Of a DNA stretch of 64,000 nucleotides, positions 11,358 through 23,038 are shown one piece after another (the stretch's first letter is position 1; each line of letters begins with the position of its first letter). The position numbers were made by a program, and so were the translations under genes. Source of the stretch: Drechmeria coniospora (lineage: Eukaryota; Ascomycota; Sordariomycetes; Hypocreales; Ophiocordycipitaceae); NCBI RefSeq assembly GCF_001625195.1, contig NC_054391.1, positions 6,025,157 to 6,089,156 on the forward strand, given 5' to 3'. The notes under the pieces were generated by a model. The model did no database searches, was not told where the DNA came from, and was given only the letters and a program-made list of their open reading frames with translations.

Positions 11358-14300
11358 ACGGCAGTTCGAACCATGGTTCGAGACAGGCATGCCTTGCCTG
11401 GCCACGCTGGCGTTTGTTTGAATCACTTTTGGTTGTTGTTGTTGTCGTCGTCGTCGTGTTGTTGTTGTTGTGGCTGCCGCTTATCGCAATCAGCACAGGT
11501 ATGTATGAATTGTCTTGCATCCCATACCTGACGCGTCAGTTTGGGCCATGGGACGGGCTCGTTTGAGGTGAAATAAGATGATGGAAACAGAGAACGAGGG
11601 AGGGCAGTTCGTTCCCGGCAAACCATCGTACGTGCACGTTTGGCAGTGCGAGGTCGGTTACGAATCTTGCTCATTGTCACTCGCAAGTAAGTAGGTACTG
11701 GCAGCCACGTGCTGGTGGTGGTGGACGACTGTTGACTATTTGGCAAGAGCCGTGCAACACCGCAGCTCCACCCAATCTAAGTACTCCGCATCTACGATAT
11801 CTCCCCTCAGGTGTTCCGGGCCTACCACATGACGAGGCAGCTGCGTGAACGTCTGAGCACGAATGCCCATTGGCAAATACTATATTTAATGATTTGCTAG
11901 CATATTGGATGTGGTTTGCAGTTTTTGTAAACCGGTCCCAGCCAAGAGCAGACCGTCACCTCTATGTTTCATCCATCTCCTCTGGCATCATGGGCAAAAC
12001 TGCTGGCCGCAGGCAGTCGCATTCCCAGTACGAGAATGGTACCTACGTATGCAATTAGACCATGTGCTCGTACAAACGAGGGCACACACTGCAGCGTGGA
12101 GCATTCGTAGTTGTACTGCGCGTGCACACCTGCAGTAAACCTGAAGTGAACGTCATGCATGTATATTTATGTGCAACATAAGTACATGTACGTTCATGTA
12201 CGCAAGTACTGGTATACCTTCACCAACTTAAAATTACACCTCAGTCCTGCACTTGCTCCGTACATGGATGTAGATGCAGAATTTACTGAAGTGAATGCCA
12301 CGCTGTTACGGGAACACACCTCGGCCAGAGGCGCACGATTCCTTTGCCACGGCCAAATGCGTCATTCATGTGAGTAGAGTGCGAGAGATGTCGTGACGTA
12401 AATTGAGCCCAACACCTTGACGGAATATGGGGGCTCCTCGCGCTTCGTCCTGTCTCGGGAACCTCTCGTCAGTTGGCTCTGGTGAAGTAATTACTTACTT
12501 GCAGTACCTGGTACTTACTTTCTGTAGTTTAAGGCTTGCCTTGCAGAGTACATGTACATGTACAGAGTGCTATCGGATGATAAGAACGTTGACGAGAGCT
12601 ACTGTACTGCACTTCAGAACCATGTACGTAGTACATGCACCTAGCAGCTGCAAATACTCGCATATGCTATCCATGAAACCACACGAGGTACGGAGTACTG
12701 CTAGGGTGCCTGTGGACGTACTGTAAGTACTGTAGTCCTGCTCCTGTACTAATACTTGTCACTCGCTACCAGCATAGCAGTACTGTTCATGTAGCTTCGC
12801 CAAGGTATTAAGTTTCCACCGTACCAAGATTGCAACGTCAAATACTGTGTACAGTAAGTAATAGTGGTACGGAGTACACCCGACATGGACTTGTACTGTA
12901 GGTGCCTGAATACGGAGTACGTACAACTAATACTACTTGTTGTATACTGTACTTTCGTGAACTACGGAGCACAGGCACTACGTTTTTTTTTAACATGATA
13001 TCACGTTACCTACTTGTACTTACTGGTGTTTATATCAACCCGAGAATGTATGCATTCATTGCTAGGAGTATACATAGGCGGTACGAAACCGCATATAGAA
13101 GGTACGCAGCGATCGGGGTACCTCGGTGGTAGCTGCTATCAGCGTATCGGTTTGGAGCGTCAGGAACTCGGTTGTGAACTGCAGGTGTAAGTACTCCGTG
13201 GCGTCCAATTCATCAGCAATTTAGGTGCCGCCTTTGGAAGGGCGCTATTACTGCTTGGTACTTGTACCTACCTACCTACGTGCTCATATCCATGTACTAA
13301 GGTTTCGGCCCCCTTGCAGCTACCGTGCAGGTATTAATACTTGGAAACCTGTCCTGCCTCGTTCTCCAGGAGCACAAGTACACCTACTTACCTAAGTAGC
13401 TAGTAGTACTAGTAGGTGCCTCTAGGTTCTAGCGCCTTGGTACAAACAAGTACGTTCTCCGTACTCGTCTGTAGGTACCTTGCTGCACGTAGTAGGTGTA
13501 TGTGTACATGTACTTGGAATCTGTCTATCAAATAAAGTAACTTAGTAATAGATTAGTAGCCAGTTCAAGCACCAATACTCTGCGGAAAGTACCTGCCTAC
13601 CACCCGTTCTGCTGGAGAAACTCGGGTACATGGCACCCATCAACACGCTTCGGCACCCCACCGCTGCCACAGCACGTTGTCTTCGAGGCTTCCCTTTGGC
13701 CCCTGCGTCTTGTGCGTGTGACCTGTCCATGACGAGGTACCTAGGTACTACCCCGGCGAGGTAGTCTTGCCAGCTTTACCTTAAGGAGCTACCTATTGCG
13801 GGCGCCCGCGCCAGGCGCAAGTCAATGTAGCGCGCGCCATCTCAATACCAGGACTGGATACTGCAAAGGTATCTGCTTCTACCCTTGTACCCTGGTAGGC
13901 ATGTTGCTGCCACTGCAGCTGCCGCTGCCGCTGCCAATCGCTACCAACCAGCCCACCTACTAGACCTGCTACCGTAGTACTACTACGACCAACTCGCAGT
14001 ACCAGTGTACCGCCCGACCTGCACGCTTCCTCCCGCACCCCTCGTGTCGTGCTGCTTCCCGCCGCTTCCCATCAGTTTAGTCGCCCTTACGATATTACAT
14101 GTTCGAGCCTCCGCATGCTTTTCTGCCACCGTCGAATTCAGCAGCATTGCTTCGCGGCCGCGGACCAGCCGTCGCCGTCGCCCTTGCCGTCGCCGTCGCC
14201 CGCACCGCATCCCCTCGACGCTGCTCGACCAGTACCATCACGACGATACCCTCGGCCAGCCAGGCCAACATTCATCCGCGGCGGGGTCTCGAGTCGACCG

Positions 14301-14551
14301 AAGCAGACGCCATCTCCCATCGCAAATCATTTTACCAGCCTCCTACTGTCCATTGGCGTCGACGCTGGCCACGACCATCGACCTGGCTGATGCCAGCCGC
14401 TGCAGCAGCAGTCGCTCGCCCACAACGACCACTCGCCTGGCTCTGAGACGACGACGCAGGCCTGCCCGCTGGACCTCCGTGCCCCTCCCCTCGACTGCGG
14501 AATCTGAACAAGGGGGGGTCCATATTCTGCACCGTGCCTCACGCTGGATTC
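11358..14551. repeat. Intergenic region with large GTAC-rich island
   Basis: No gene is supported. About 11430-11475 is a GTT/GTC trinucleotide tract just after the hydrolase gene. About 11690-13760 is a dense GTAC island: exact TACGGAGTA near 12689, 12868 and 12909, GTACATGTAC words, and CCTACCTACCTA near 13265. From about 13990 the sequence becomes C/T-rich and GC-rich, and open in several frames. That part is probably the promoter and leader of the LRG1-type gene. Confidence 0.6.
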
Positions 14552-17500
14552 ATGAATATCATGGCCTCTGACCACGGCAACGGGCCTCCAGGCGACCGCT
14601 CTCGTGGCGACCTCCCCACCGGCGACCAAGCCGGCTCTGATGCCGGCCATGCAGGAGATAGGAATTGGCAGAATGGCGGCCGGAAGACGCCCGACAGCTT
14701 GTACCGCCTCAGGCCAACCACATCCGGATCTGCCGTGACGTCCTCGGCCCCGGCCGGATGGCAAGACGAGCCGCCCCGCAAGAGCGCCGAAAGAAACCGA
14801 TCGAAACAAAGGAGTCGACGGACTGCCAGCGGCCAGATACGCATCTGCAAAAAGTGCGACGAGCCGTTGACAGGCCAGTTCGTCCGAGCCCTCGACGGCA
14901 CCTTTCACCTCGACTGCTTCAAATGTCGCGTACGTCGCCTCCCGCATCTCCTCGCCCCCCCTCCCCCCTCTCACTGCCCTCTCCATCGGCTGACGCGCTT
15001 TTCACAGGACTGCGGCGAAATCGTAGCCTCCAAGTTCTTCCCGGCAGACGACGAAATTGGAGATGGACAGTACCCCCTCTGCGAAAGGGACTACTTCCGA
15101 CGACTGGACCTACTCTGTTACCAGTGCGGTGGTGCCCTTCGTGGGTCCTACATCACTGCCCTGGACCGAAAGTATCATGTCGACCACTTCACCTGCTCGC
15201 TCTGCTCCACCGTATTCGGCGCCCAGGATAGTTATTATGAGCATGACAGCAATGTTTACTGCCACTATCACTACTCGACTCAGTTTGCACAGAAATGCAA
15301 CGGTTGCCAGACGGCCATCCTGAAGCAGTTTGTCGAGATTTTCCGCAACGGGCAGAACCAGCACTGGCATCCCGAGTGCTACATGATACACAAGTTCTGG
15401 AACGTGCGCCTAGGACAGCCGTCAGAGGCGCCCGGGGAGGAATCAGAGGCTGACGATCCAGCCGGCCGAGAGTTGGTTCGCGAAGAAGAGGAACGCACCG
15501 AGGACAAGGTCTACCGAATATGGAGTGTCCTCTCCACCTTCGAGGAGTCCTCCGCAGCTTGCATCTCGGACATGCTTTTGCACGTTAGCAACGGAGCGTA
15601 CGTCGACGGCGTCCTGGTGGCTAAGCGCTTCATCTGGCACGTCGAAGTCTTGTTCAATTCCGCAGATAGACTCGACTCTATGGTGACCGGGCATAACCCT
15701 AGTGGCAATGGTAAGTTCGAACGTCCGAGTTGGCTTTGCGAGCGCTGCGCTCGTGTCTAGCCTTGTTCTACTTTGCATCGCATCCTGCTAACGTCATCGT
15801 TTTACCTGTATAGGTATCTCATATGGACGAGAAGCCAAGCTTCTTTGCAAGAAAATCGTCTCATTCTTCTCTCTGTTGTCCAAGACTCAAGATCATACCG
15901 TCAGGAAGCTAGGTGTCACCCAGGAGCTCCTGTCGCTTGTAACTGGCCTCGCCCACTACCTCAAGCTGTTGATACGCATCTGCCTTCAAGGAGCCCTACG
16001 CTTGGAGCGCGAGGCAGGCACCAGCAGTGGCCTTCACCAACTTCTAAACGATCTTGCCGATTTTGAAACGTACAAGACGGACGAGAATATGCTGCAGGCG
16101 GCCATGGGTGGTGCACGCCTGGCGATTAAGGACTCGGATCACTGTGCAATCTGCGGCCGATCTGTGGAGGACGAGTGTGTCACAAACGGAGACCTGCGAT
16201 GGCACATCGCCTGCGTCAAGTGCAACCGATGCGGTCGCGAATTGGGAGGATCGCTAGCAGAGTCGGGATTCAATTCCTTCGACCGCCGAATGTATTGCAC
16301 CAATTGTGTTGCCGCCAAAACGGACGGATCGCCGCCGCTGGTGTATGTCACCAAGCTGCAGCAGTACGTCTTCCTCCTCAAGGTTGCCCTCGCCCGTCTC
16401 TTGGACATTCTCCGGAACAAAGGCGCGTTGCCGCGCACTGGCGAGGACCTCAACGGAGCCGCTGGCGCACCACCATTCTTGGCATCGGATGCCAGATCAA
16501 AATCGTATGGGGGGGGAGGGGACAAGGAATCAAGCCATCGGGAGTCGACGTACGAAAATACGCTCAATGAGGTCAGGAGACTGCGCAGCACTCGACTCGA
16601 TCGCCATCTGTCATCGAGCGTTAGGCAAGCTCGGACGTCGCGCGTTATGGAGGCGGATGGCCAAGAACCTCGCCCTGGATCCGCCGACGGAGACGATGGA
16701 GGACCGCAGGGCTCGACAGACATCATGTTTGGGCAGAACGATGCCATCACCCTCGACGACATCCCTCGGATCGTCGCCGTCGAGCAGTCCCGCGAGCAGC
16801 AGCAGCAGCAGCAGCAGCAACGGGACCGCAACTTGCGCCAGGACCTCTTCAGGTCGACCGCCACGGATCGCGATCGGGTGTCCAACCACCAGCGGGCGCA
16901 ATCGGCCGGCAGAAGCGCCGATTTGCGTGCGGCCGACCCCCTGCCGACTCGCCTGACTCGCAAGTTCTTCCCCGAGCTCTCAGGGCTGGAGTACTTTAAT
17001 GTGCGGCACCTGTCCGTGCTGACGATGCAGCCCATGGTGGAGCAGGACTTCACCCTCGAGGAGCTGCTCAGCTTTATCGAATCCAGAAAGCAGCCGACAT
17101 TTTGGAAGAATCTCGGCAAGGCGTTCAAGAACGACAAGAACAAGAATGTCAAGAAAAAGGGCGTCTTCGGGGTCCCGCTCGAGGTGATCATCGAGCGCGA
17201 CGGAGCGGACTCGACCGACGGCGTCGGCCCTGGCACGTTGCGCATTCCTGCCATCATCGACGACATCATCTCGTCGATGCGCAAAATGGACCTCTCGGTC
17301 GAGGGCGTATTCCGCAAGAATGGCAACATCAAGAAGCAGCAGGAGCTCGTTGACAAGATCAACGCCGACGGCTGTGACGTCGTGAACTTTATGGATCAAC
17401 CGGTGGTCCAGTTGGCAGCCCTCCTCAAGCGGTATCTCCGAGATCTGCCGGATCCCCTGATGACGCACAAGCTGTACAGGCTCTGGGTGGGAGCCGCCAG

Positions 17501-18289
17501 GATACTGGATCCCGTGAAAAGGAAACAGTGCCTGCACTTGGCCTGCTGCCTGCTGCCCAAGACGCACCGCGACTGTCTCGAGATTCTCCTCACGTTCCTG
17601 AAGTGGGCAGGCTCGTTTCATCAGCTCGACGAGGAGGTCGGATCGAAGATGGACATTCGAAATCTTGCGACAGTCATCGCGCCCAACATCCTCACCAACC
17701 CCAACAGGGCACCAGCCCTTGATAGCGAAGCCATATATGTTATCGATGCAGTCGAGATACTTATCAGCAACATAGAGGAGATGTGCCAGGTAAGTGCTTG
17801 AAACCGCAAGACTACTGATGGATGGCTATGCTAACCATGAACCTTCAGGTTCCGGACGAACTCCTGACCTTGCTGAATGACCCGTACCTGTTTAGCAACA
17901 ACGGTGAGACGACGACAAAGGAGATCCTGAAACGATTCCAGGACCGACGGGGGCAGCTTCCCGTTGGTGAGGCCAGCGAGGCGTATAACCGCAAGGACAA
18001 CTCGACGCACTCGCCGCCACGACGTGTCGAAACAGACCCAGCCGTGTGGAAGAGCGAGAGAACCGTCCGGCCGGTGCAAGATCCCGCTTCCTCGTCGGCG
18101 GCGCATCCCGTGCATGGAACTCCACCGCAAGGATGGGGTGGGTCTGGTAACCATCCTGCGCCGTACAACAACCGATTCAACCGCTCGGACAGTCAGCTCG
18201 AGAGTTCGGAACACAGCCAACGTGGAGAGTGGCGGAACTCGGCCTGGGGCCGCCGCGGCGGAGGTCTCGGCGTCGGTGGTAACATATGA
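14552..18289 (+). CDS. LRG1: LIM-domain Rho GTPase-activating protein (LRG1 type)
   Basis: Four exons (14552-14929, 15008-15710, 15814-17789, 17849-18289) give 1165 aa. I start at the ATG at 14552; the ATG at 14561 is an alternative. A LIM pair begins at about residue 99 (CKKCDEPLTGQFVRALDGTF, then CYQCGGALRGSYITALDRKY), and a partial zinc-binding unit follows (CNGCQTAIL...HWHPEC). Another LIM lies near 469 (CAICGRSVEDECV...CVKCNRCGRELGG). The RhoGAP domain spans about 810-995, with GVPLEVIIERDG and the arginine finger in VEGVFRKNGN (Arg861). RhoGAPs speed GTP hydrolysis by Rho GTPases. LRG1 homologues restrain Rho1, which controls wall synthesis and polarised hyphal growth, probably at tips and septa. 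A Gln run lies near residue 688, and the tail is Gly/Arg/Ser-rich. All three introns have normal ends. Confidence 0.93.
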
Positions 18290-19138
18290 CGACGCTCGCG
18301 CTGGCCAAGGCAGGCTCGACGACGGCCACACGTTGTGGTGGGCATGACTGGTTTCCCATACGAGACATGGTTTCGGTGTAGCCCTATGCATTATCCATGG
18401 CGTTTGCTGCTTTTTGGCCAATTCTTGTGGTGTTTCCCCCCCGTTGTCTTCACGCAACATAACGGTCAAAAGGGTTCAGGTCTCATAATTCTTGTTCAAC
18501 ATGGCGGGTCTTGATGCCTGTACGCCCCTTTCCCTGTTGTTTACACCTCCCATCCCCATCAACTATTCTCCTTTCATCATTGCCCCTACACGACCGTATG
18601 ATCCCCATTCTCTTCTTTTGTCGGCACGAGGGATGTCATCGTACATTCTTTGGCGTCTGTACCGTCGTCGTTCTGTCTGACATGGTGCGTTGCCTGCCCC
18701 GTCGGGTCTTCTCCGGGGAGGCCGTTGCCAATAGCTGGTGGGTTGTTCCATACGAAATTTAAAACTTACGAGAAAGGTTGGCGGAGGGAGGAAATGGCTT
18801 GCGTTTGGCTTTTTTTATCTGTTGGATGGGGTGGAGGTTATCGAGCGCGTGTCACGTCAGATTTTCGGCGGCGGGCCGAGGACCGTCGCTCGCCCTGGTG
18901 GGTAGGAAAGGAACGGTCGGTATCACCGGCGAGGTTGTCGCGGAACCGTCGCGGGGTGCTTCATGGCGACGTGGTGAAGAAGACTAGATTCTGCGTCATA
19001 AAAAGTCTCTTGTGAATCCATATGTGCGTGTATGCTGCGACCATGACGTCCGTGTGGACGTCTTGTTCGCTGGTGCACATTCTATATATACATGTAGCTT
19101 TTGAACAAGGGTGTCTACAACTTGATTCACCTTACTTG
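18290..19138. other. Intergenic region between convergent LRG1 and ERG26 genes
   Basis: This stretch holds the 3' flanks of the two converging genes. It is mixed T-rich and G-rich sequence without a GTAC island. Short frames on both strands show no conserved protein. Nothing further is seen. Confidence 0.5.
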
Positions 19139-20393
19139 TTACTGCGCCTTGACGGCGGCCTTCTTCTCCTGCTCCAGGAACCATGCGACACCCCTCGACA
19201 CGCCCTCCTGCAGGGTCCACAGCGGCTGGTAGCGCAGGACCATCTTGGCTTTGGAGATGTTGTAGTAGCGCGTCATGGTCGAAATGACGGCTCTCTGGCG
19301 AGTAAAGGTTGGCGGTATTCCAACGATGCGGCAGAAAACCTCGCTGGCGAGCCCCATGGCGATGCCGACCGAGCGCGGCAGAGCCCAGACGCGCTCGGTG
19401 CCCTCGTCGTGGCCAGCAGCGCGCCAGACGGCGCGGGCAAAGTCCCAGAAGTAGCAGGGGGCGTCGTTTGTGATGAAGAAAACCTCGCCGTCGACCTTTT
19501 CGTGGTCGAGGGGAGGGATGGAGGCGGCGGCGGTGACGAGGAGGGCGTGGGCGGCAAGAAGGTGGGCGTGGGCGACGTTGCCGACGTAGGTGAAGTCGAA
19601 GATGTTGGCATTGTCGCCGAGCTGGGTGCCGGTGCGACGGGCGTGGTAGGCACGCAGAAAACCGGCGAGGGTCTGGACGTCGCCCTCACCGAAGATGCCA
19701 GCGGGACGGATCGAGGCAGTGAGGAGATTCGAGGGGGACTGGCGGTTGGCGTCGAGCACGAGCTCCTCGGCCGCAGCCTGGATACGGCATTGGTCAGCGG
19801 GAGGTTCAGGAGAGGAGGTTCGGCAGCGGAGGAGGCAGGGTAGAGGGGGGCCGAGGGGGGCCGAGGGGCACAGAGAGCCTCGATTTTACCTTGGTCTCGG
19901 AGTAGTACTCGTGCTGTTGGGCGCCCCGGATCACGGGCCAGCGCTCGTCGGCGTTGAGCAGGTCCGTCTGGTTGTCGCTGATGACGCTCGCCGAGCTGGT
20001 ATACACGAGGGCCTTGACATCGCTCCTCTGGCAAGCCTCGACGACGGCGCGAGTACCATCGACGTTGACCTTGCGGAAAAGGTCGTGTGCAACGGCCGTC
20101 TGGCCACTCGCGACGGGGCTGGCCGTATGGATGACGACGTCGGGCTTGAGCTCCTCGAAGAGGGCCAGAAGGCGCGGCGCGTCTGTGATGTCGCACTCGC
20201 GGTAGGTGGCCTTGGCATTGCGGTTCTTGTCGCAACGAAGATCGATGGACGTCACGGCAGACGCGGCCCAGGCGCTGCTGGCGAGGGCCTGGTTGACGAT
20301 GTGGTGACCGAGGAAGCCGTTACCGCCGATGATGAGTACGTGACCGAGGTCGCCACGGGGTTTGCCGGCTTCGGCTTTGGCTTCTGGAGCCAT
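19139..20393 (-). CDS. ERG26: Sterol-4-alpha-carboxylate 3-dehydrogenase (C-3 sterol dehydrogenase)
   Basis: Two exons on the minus strand (20393-19890, 19777-19139) encode 380 aa, slightly longer than yeast Erg26. The 112-nt intron falls directly after the catalytic lysine codon and has a GTAAAA donor and a CAG acceptor. The protein is a 3-beta-HSD-type short-chain dehydrogenase. The Rossmann motif VLIIGGNGFLGHHIV is near the N-terminus, followed by the NAD-pocket acid in SIDLRC, then VIHTASPVAS, TSSASVI, the YxxxK pair in YYSETK (Tyr164/Lys168) and RPAGIFGEGD. Erg26 oxidatively decarboxylates the 4-carboxysterol during C-4 demethylation in ergosterol synthesis, at the ER with Erg25, Erg27 and Erg28. 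Distinguishing it from other 3-beta-HSD-like proteins rests on overall resemblance, so the exact orthology is likely rather than certain. Confidence 0.87.
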
Positions 20394-21092
20394 GGCGGTC
20401 GTGACAAGCGTTCTGCCTCGCGAGGATGGGAAATGAAGTTATCGCGCCTTGCAGACTTGGTGATACCAACTAGTAGTCATGAGTAAGTACTGTAGTTGTA
20501 ATTGGAGTTGGGCGTTGTATAATTGTTTTACTGCATGTACTTATGGAGTAATAATATTCTGCGCAGTAATTACTCCGTACTTACGGAGTACATGCAAGTA
20601 CATACAACTACTTACGAAGTACATATCTTGAAGTACCAAAGCACAAAAGATTGGCAGGCATAGGAAACTGCATAAACATGGTCCCACATGCACATCTGGG
20701 TATATCTCGACTCCTGCTTGGTCTGTACATTTACATACTTATTTATTCATGATGTACGGACTCGCCTCCTAGATGACCTGCAGCTTCCTCTGACTACGCC
20801 GTCCAATACAGCTGCCAGGTCCCTTTTTGCCAGCAGTTCGGAAAGCCGTTCATAATCCAATCGGTTGGGCAAACGTTTCGGCATCTCGGGCTTCGTAGGT
20901 GCTAGCAGCAACCGGGGCACCAAACCCCGCTGCGTTACCGCTCGACAGACGATGTTCATGATAGAGCAGAAATATATCCTCAACCATATCCTTGATCACA
21001 AACTCGACCTCGACCTCGGCTCCTCCCGCCCTCCCTCGTCACCATGAGACGTCATCCCCTCCGGCGTACCGTGAAATCGACAGCATGAAAGC
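20394..21092. repeat. Divergent promoter region with a GTAC island
   Basis: The region separates ERG26 (minus) from an unknown gene (plus). About 20475-20760 is a GTAC-rich island. It holds an inverted pair of 9-mers, TACTCCGTA at 20571-20579 and TACGGAGTA at 20582-20590, with two bases between. From 20760 to 21092 the composition returns to normal GC-rich promoter sequence. Confidence 0.65.
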
Positions 21093-22463
21093 ATGGACGA
21101 CCAGCGCCCCAACGTCGAGATCCTCGTTCACGTCGCCGCACCGAGCAGGTCCGTCGACGACATCGCCTATCGGCAACTGGCCCTGGCATACCTCGCCTTC
21201 CAGCCCGAAACGGCCGTCAAGCTGCCAGAGGCGCAGGTAGCAGACCCCCTCATTGAGGATGGAGAAGGCATGCATTGCGTTGGGCGGCGGCTGTGTGCGC
21301 CCTCATCCGGACAAGAGTTTGCGACCGCTCTGCAGGAACACGCATTCGGGCCCGACTCTCAGGACCTCAGCTTTCAGAGTGCCTGGGACAACTGCTCATC
21401 CCCTCCGCTGCAACCAGCCAATCTAGGGTCGTCCTCGGGGACCAACGTCCCGACATCTCCTGGCGCCGATACGACGTTGCCCGAATTGCTGCCGAGTCAA
21501 ATCAGCGATTCCTATCCACTGCCCGACTCGGGTGTCCTCAAAATCACGCCTACGAGAATCCTTCAACGTTATCTCCGAAACTCTCGGACGTTTGTCAACA
21601 CGTCCCCGTCCCCGCGTCAGCCGGCGCAAGCAGACAATGCGGAGCCAGAGCTGGCCGAGGTACCGTCGTCGCTTCCGATCCCGACGCCCGATCCCGACAT
21701 TGAAGTGTCCGATGCGAAGCAGATCGTTTTCGATACGCCGGCTGCGCCTACTCTAAAGGCGCGGATACGGAAACGAAAGGAGCTGGCCGAGGTTGAAGAT
21801 GCATCCGCCTTTGACATGACACATGTTTCGAACAGCCCTACGAGCACTCCGGCCATCTCATCGTACAGAGAGGGGTCCGACCCGTTGCCATTGTCGAGGT
21901 CCTGCGCAACAGCCACTGACAGAATCGGTTCCGCCCATTTTCCTCGCAGCTCGAGCGTCATCGGCCCGGCGCGGGCTTCACAGGCTTCAGACAACTCGGA
22001 CCTCGAGACGTTCGCTGACGGGATGGAAATCGTACCTCCCTCGCCACCTGTTGGCGTCACGGCCGTTCAGCCCTCCGACCTCATCTCCAACGAGCTTGCC
22101 AAGCTCGCCCACGACCTCTCCTCGCGCTTTCGGCCGGTTGAGAGACGGCCGGTCGAGCCCCTCGAGCGCGGATATTGGCTCCTCGACACGTCGCACTGGA
22201 CGACGGCCAAACGCGCCGGTTTGTGGAGGTTCCTCACAAACTATATCCACAGCGGCCTCGCCGGATGGGGCGTCTGGTGCCGCCGCGACAGGGCCCACGA
22301 TCGCGTTCGTCTCTACTGCTGGGGCTGCGTTGCGAAGCACACCTACCTGCTGCTCTACCTCGCGAGCGAGCGTCAGGTCAAGACCACCGGTGCGAGCTGG
22401 TTCGGCGCCGAGGGGGACGCCGCCTTGGAGGTGCCACCCAGCGGGGAACGTGCTCACACCTGA
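21093..22463 (+). CDS. Conserved fungal protein of unknown function, disordered centre
   Basis: A single open frame of 456 aa runs from the ATG at 21093 to TGA. An N-terminal block (VEILVHVAAPSRSVDDIAYR, then LALAYLAFQP) and a C-terminal block look folded. The C-terminal block includes LERGYWLLDTSHWT, WRFLTNYIHSGLAGWGVW and VRLYCWGCVAKHTYLLLYLA. The middle, about 80-350, is Ser/Pro-rich and likely disordered, with a basic patch (KARIRKRKE). I recall the GYWLLD...GWGVW...CWG...LLLY pattern from uncharacterised sordariomycete proteins. No catalytic motif or signal peptide is evident. It is transcribed away from ERG26 across a shared gap. The function is unknown. Confidence 0.75.
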   Translation: MDDQRPNVEILVHVAAPSRSVDDIAYRQLALAYLAFQPETAVKLPEAQVADPLIEDGEGMHCVGRRLCAPSSGQEFATALQEHAFGPDSQDLSFQSAWDNCSSPPLQPANLGSSSGTNVPTSPGADTTLPELLPSQISDSYPLPDSGVLKITPTRILQRYLRNSRTFVNTSPSPRQPAQADNAEPELAEVPSSLPIPTPDPDIEVSDAKQIVFDTPAAPTLKARIRKRKELAEVEDASAFDMTHVSNSPTSTPAISSYREGSDPLPLSRSCATATDRIGSAHFPRSSSVIGPARASQASDNSDLETFADGMEIVPPSPPVGVTAVQPSDLISNELAKLAHDLSSRFRPVERRPVEPLERGYWLLDTSHWTTAKRAGLWRFLTNYIHSGLAGWGVWCRRDRAHDRVRLYCWGCVAKHTYLLLYLASERQVKTTGASWFGAEGDAALEVPPSGERAHT

Positions 22464-23038
22464 GCCGTGCGAATATCGCATGTGCCCCGATGGTGCATGG
22501 CGCCCGCCGGAACCACGTTTCATGATCACGAGAGCATGCGAGCATGACGGAATGAGACGAGATAATGAAGCAACGAACATGCCGGGCCGGACGAACGGCC
22601 TGGAACATGATCTAGATACACCGCGTTGAGAGCTGCTGCGTATAGTCTCGAGCAGGCTGGTTGCCTACAGCGCTGGAAGGGACGCCGTGTCAATTTTGTT
22701 GATCGTTTTGAATGATGCCAATAGTAAATAGCTCTACTCCATTTGCACTTGCAGCGACCTGCTCACTCTGTGGGACTTCTCCAACCAACATTACTTCAAC
22801 TGGAAGATGAATACGGCTATGAAATATTGCCCCATCCGGCTGGGGAAACGCAGATTAACAAACATCACCGCTCAAAACAAAGGAGAAGGGAGGCATGCCG
22901 GAGGTCAGCCGACATATCCGCACCAGTTGAGACAGCGAATTGCTAGTAGGGGCCAGATGGCAACGGCCGTAAGCGCCAAAACAGCTCTCTTTTCATCCGT
23001 CGCACATCCGTCGCACATCCGTCGCACGCAGAACGAGA
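22464..23038. other. Intergenic region between convergent genes
   Basis: This contains the 3' flanks of the unknown gene (+) and the HMG-box gene (-). Bases 22994-23026 carry three perfect 11-bp tandem copies of CATCCGTCGCA, twelve bases beyond the HMG-box stop codon. No gene is seen. Confidence 0.6.
22994..23026. repeat. Three tandem copies of an 11-bp unit
   Basis: CATCCGTCGCA is repeated three times without mismatch, in the 3' flank of the HMG-box gene. Confidence 0.85.

Noticed and set aside
14534..14551. Upstream extension of the LRG1-type protein to 14534
   Set aside because: The codon at 14534 is GTG. The first ATG in frame is at 14552.
16139..17362. 407-codon open frame antisense to LRG1
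   Set aside because: It is entirely opposite the LIM/RhoGAP exons and Ser/Arg-rich, with no recognisable domain.
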